A stretch of DNA of 7,155 bases from an uncultured Candidatus Saccharibacteria bacterium (GTDB lineage: Bacteria > Patescibacteriota > Saccharimonadia > Saccharimonadales > UBA4665): positions 1 through 7,155 of the forward strand of contig CALKHY010000055.1 of assembly GCA_937988795.1 (NCBI GenBank), read 5' to 3'. The notes beneath the pieces were generated by a model that did no database searches, was not told where the DNA came from, and saw nothing but the letters and a program-made list of their open reading frames with translations. This document shows positions 4,944 to 7,155 of this stretch, one piece after another. How positions within the stretch are numbered: the stretch's first letter is position 1; each line of letters starts with the position of its first letter. Position numbers and translations under genes: made by a program.

Positions 4944-5759
4944 CTAGAGTGCCGTGTCGTTTGGAGGCGGCGTAGGTGTTTGTGCTGATTGGCTTTGATC
5001 TTGGCCTTGGCTGGCGGACTCAAGACTTTGCCATAGCTGTTCAAAGATCAGGCGCTGCATGTTAGCAACACCGTTGTCGGTGATGACAATAGCTGATAGC
5101 GTGTTCGTTTCGCCAACAGATATAAGCGCGGTTTTATCACCATAAATGAGCGTGTAGCCGTTCAGGAACTGACGGCCGGCGGGCAGCTGGCGGCGTTCAG
5201 CCAGTATCACCTTGTCCGACGGAGGTTTATCGGAGATAACCCGCACAAAAATGCCGAGCTTAACGCGCTGGCGCGAGAAATTGCGGAACCGGTTGTAAAT
5301 AACCTTGCTGGCCCGCTCCGACGAAAATACGCAATATTCACGTTTTTCCAACCCGCGCATTGTCTGGAGTACGTCTCTCAGGATAGCGGCGACACCCTCT
5401 TCGCCCTCATAAAAACTGGCGAAGTAGCCAGGGCCTGTCACCGGCTGCTTGGATTCGAGGGAGCGGATATACTCCTCCGCGGCGACTTCGAGCTGCTGCA
5501 GCTGGTCGCGTCGCTCGCGAATGAGCTCGCGAAACACCTCTGGCGGCGCGGGCGAGTAATACCGTCGTTCGCCAACTTGCGTGAAGGTGATCAGCCCTAG
5601 ACTGGTCAACTTTTTGATCACCTCATACACCGTGCCACGATTCATGCCGGTCTCTTGAGCGATTGACCGCAGCGACACTTTATCCAGCTTATACAGCGTC
5701 TCATATACGATTTTGTCACGCGGCTCTAAGCCAAGTACACGGTAATCGAACTCAGACAT
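4944..5759 (-). CDS. TrmB-like transcriptional regulator
   Basis: This 271-residue protein has an N-terminal TrmB winged helix-turn-helix: VYETLYKLDKVSLRSIAQETG (18-38) and the recognition helix NRGTVYEVIKKLTSLGLI (40-57), with wing ERRYYSPAPPE (64-74). A charged coiled-coil-like helix (75-104, ERRDQLQQLEVAAEEY) follows. The effector region begins FYEGEEGVAAILRDVL (116-131), the usual start of the sensor part in TrmB proteins. The C-terminal tail (248-271) is Q/S/P-rich and probably disordered. TrmB proteins are cytoplasmic DNA-binding regulators, often of sugar genes; the ligand here is unknown. A palindromic insertion encodes LPAGRQ (192-197). The message looks leaderless: TATAGT lies six bases before the ATG and no Shine-Dalgarno site is present. 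It diverges from the phosphoglucosamine mutase-like gene. Confidence 0.87.
   Translation of the reverse strand: MSEFDYRVLGLEPRDKIVYETLYKLDKVSLRSIAQETGMNRGTVYEVIKKLTSLGLITFTQVGERRYYSPAPPEVFRELIRERRDQLQQLEVAAEEYIRSLESKQPVTGPGYFASFYEGEEGVAAILRDVLQTMRGLEKREYCVFSSERASKVIYNRFRNFSRQRVKLGIFVRVISDKPPSDKVILAERRQLPAGRQFLNGYTLIYGDKTALISVGETNTLSAIVITDNGVANMQRLIFEQLWQSLESASQGQDQSQSAQTPTPPPNDTAL
5169..5186. repeat. LPAGRQ-encoding imperfect palindrome inside the TrmB gene
   Basis: CTGACGGCCGGCGGGCAG matches its own reverse complement at 14 of 18 positions and encodes LPAGRQ on the - strand. Very similar palindromes (CTGCCTGCCGGCAGGCAG type) are interspersed in many CPR genomes, and this looks like a diverged copy inserted in frame in a loop. 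Confidence 0.5.
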
Positions 5760-5765
5760 ACAGCT

Positions 5766-5786
5766 ACTATATCACGCTATATCACG
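5766..5786 (-). promoter_or_regulatory. Leaderless -10 of the TrmB gene overlapped by a tandem 10-bp repeat
   Basis: CTATATCACG occurs twice in direct tandem (5767-5776 and 5777-5786; CGTGATATAG on the - strand), a period of one helical turn. The proximal copy overlaps the TATAGT -10 (5771-5766), which is followed after six bases by the ATG at 5759. The repeat could be an operator for autoregulation or a duplicated -10. No clear -35 is seen. Confidence 0.5.
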
Positions 5787-5895
5787 CCCATGCCGCACCC
5801 CGCATAAATTGTCATAAAAAGACAGCCAAAAGCTATTTACCACGTGCCCGGCACGGCGGATACTAGCTCTGTTACTTTGCAAACAGGAGACACTG

Positions 5896-7155
5896 ATGTC
5901 AGAGTCTGTGTTGAGTCGCCCTGTCCTGGGCGGTACGGATGGATTTCGCGGTGTCGCGACAGAGGAGCCTGGACCGGGCAAGATGAATCCCGAAACAGTA
6001 GCAGGCCTCACGTATGCACTCCATAGCATGTTGGCAGAACCAGGCGCCGGCGAGTCCTGTGTCATTGGCCGCGATACCCGGCCGTCAGGCGACTACCTGG
6101 CGCCCGCCGCTGTTGCCGGAGCCATGGCAGCAGGTGCCAACGTACTATACATGGGCGTTGCACCCACCCCGGCAATACTCAAAACAGCACAAAGCAAAGG
6201 TGCCGTATCGGCTGTCGCATTAACCGCCAGCCACAATCCCGCACAGTACAACGGCTGGAAAGGAACTGTCGGCCCGGACAAGCCAGTCGGCCGACAGATC
6301 ACCGACATCAGCGACCGCTACTGGGCGCAAGTAGACAGCGGGCTGGTTCTTTCGACCACTGCCGAACATACTGAGGAGCGTCCGGAGCTGCTTGACAAGT
6401 ATGTGAGACTTGTCGCGGACAGCATCCGGCACGAGTTTGGCGATCAGCGTCCGCTAGAAGGTAAAATCTTCGTGGTAGACGGCGCGAACGGTGCCGGCGG
6501 TCGCGTAACGCCCCGCGTACTGCGCGAACTTGGCGCAACGGTTGAGGAGTTTGTCTGCGACGGCAGTGGCGCGATCAACGAGGGCGTCGGTGCGGCCAAT
6601 CTGGATGGCGTTAAGACATTTCTACGCTCGCGCGCCGAGCTGGTCGCAAACCCCAACTTCGTCGGTGCGCTGGCGAATGACGGCGACGCCGACCGCATGA
6701 TCGGCGTCGGCGCTTATGTTGATCAAGACGGGAACATGCACTTCGAGGAACTTGAGGGAAACCGGGTGATGGAACTCATGGCCGAGGGGCAGCCGGGCAT
6801 CGTCGGCACCAGATACACCAACGACGCCATGATTGCCCAACTAGAGAAGCAGGGCATCGGCTTTGAGTTCTGCGATAACGGTGACGCCAATGTGACAGTC
6901 AAACTCCGCGAACTGCAGGCCGCGGGCCGGCCGTGGACGCGCGGCGGCGAATTTACCGGCCACCATATCGACCTGAAATGGCTATCCAGCGGCGATGGCG
7001 TCCGCATGGCCGCCTGGCTGGCCGCGCACGCCGTACAAAAAAAGAATGCAAACTTCTATGAACTCGCCAAATCGATGAAACTCTGGCCTGAACGGCTGGT
7101 TAACATCGAGCTGCCGCCCGGCGTTAACAGCAGGGAGCTGCTCGAGCGACCACAT
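5896..7155 (+). CDS. glmM: Phosphoglucosamine mutase-like phosphohexomutase (3' partial)
   Basis: The first 420 residues of an alpha-D-phosphohexomutase; the frame is open to the right edge. It starts at the ATG at 5896, with AGGAG six bases upstream. Domains in order: substrate loop GTDGFRG (13-19), catalytic phosphoserine loop TASHNP (110-115, Ser112), Mg2+-binding loop DGDADR (262-267), and sugar-binding loop GGEFTGHH (350-357). The C-terminal phosphate-binding motif would lie just beyond the window. GlmM converts glucosamine-6-phosphate to glucosamine-1-phosphate for UDP-GlcNAc and peptidoglycan synthesis. The sugar loop differs from the GGEQSGH usual in GlmM and the GGEESGH usual in phosphomannomutases, so the substrate is uncertain. 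The divergent TrmB gene may regulate it. A weak TTACCA/TACTAG promoter pair may lie at 5838-5867. Confidence 0.85.
   Translation, partial: MSESVLSRPVLGGTDGFRGVATEEPGPGKMNPETVAGLTYALHSMLAEPGAGESCVIGRDTRPSGDYLAPAAVAGAMAAGANVLYMGVAPTPAILKTAQSKGAVSAVALTASHNPAQYNGWKGTVGPDKPVGRQITDISDRYWAQVDSGLVLSTTAEHTEERPELLDKYVRLVADSIRHEFGDQRPLEGKIFVVDGANGAGGRVTPRVLRELGATVEEFVCDGSGAINEGVGAANLDGVKTFLRSRAELVANPNFVGALANDGDADRMIGVGAYVDQDGNMHFEELEGNRVMELMAEGQPGIVGTRYTNDAMIAQLEKQGIGFEFCDNGDANVTVKLRELQAAGRPWTRGGEFTGHHIDLKWLSSGDGVRMAAWLAAHAVQKKNANFYELAKSMKLWPERLVNIELPPGVNSRELLERPH

Noticed and set aside
5841..5855. CACGTGCCCGGCACG dyad upstream of glmM as an operator
   Set aside because: The arms are only four bases (GTGC/GCAC) in a GC-rich context, too short to separate from chance.
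5896..7007. Many overlapping - strand frames opposite the glmM-like gene
   Set aside because: All are GC-rich shadows of the 420-codon + strand frame carrying the full set of phosphohexomutase motifs.

Overview
The window looks like a mobile, AT-richer accessory block inserted next to a tRNA-Glu gene, followed by an ordinary, visibly more GC-rich chromosomal stretch. I suspect a member of the Patescibacteria/CPR, most like a Saccharibacterium. The reasons are the recombinase tail at a tRNA 3' end, the TrmB/glmM pair, several apparently leaderless starts beside strong Shine-Dalgarno starts, and an LPAGRQ-type palindromic insertion in a gene. This assignment is inference; there is no rRNA or other phylogenetic marker. 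The standard code fits: no UGA interrupts any gene.

Positions 1-1752 (+ strand): the C-terminal end of a large serine recombinase (start off the window), an overlapping single-HKD phospholipase-D-like protein, and an S51-family peptidase with an extra C-terminal segment. Its stop codon interlocks with that of the convergent gene that follows.

Positions 1749-2580: two small XRE/Cro-type HTH regulators in tandem on the - strand, then 365 bases without a convincing gene. That stretch holds three 15-bp operator-like palindromes, a doubtful 52-codon ORF, a strong hairpin terminator, and on the - strand a promoter, an 18-residue Thr-rich leader ORF and alternative hairpins laid out like a transcription attenuator.

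Positions 2581-3981: a - strand MazG-like pyrophosphohydrolase/GrpB pair whose stop and start appear to overlap (TAGTG), a large nested inverted repeat, then a + strand DUF3768 gene closed by a UUCG-loop terminator.

Positions 4036-4859: an unrecognised - strand protein whose promoter carries a (CT)6 tract between -35 and -10, a remnant of a second serine recombinase, and tRNA-Glu(UUC) on the - strand. The remnant's reading frame runs antisense into the tRNA 3' half, as expected if elements integrate at this tRNA.

Positions 4860-7155: a TrmB-like transcriptional regulator (-) diverging from a phosphoglucosamine mutase-like gene (+) that runs off the right edge. The TrmB protein may respond to a sugar or cell-envelope precursor and may control its neighbour, but this is only suggested by the arrangement.

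I found no CRISPR array, no complete insertion sequence and no rRNA.
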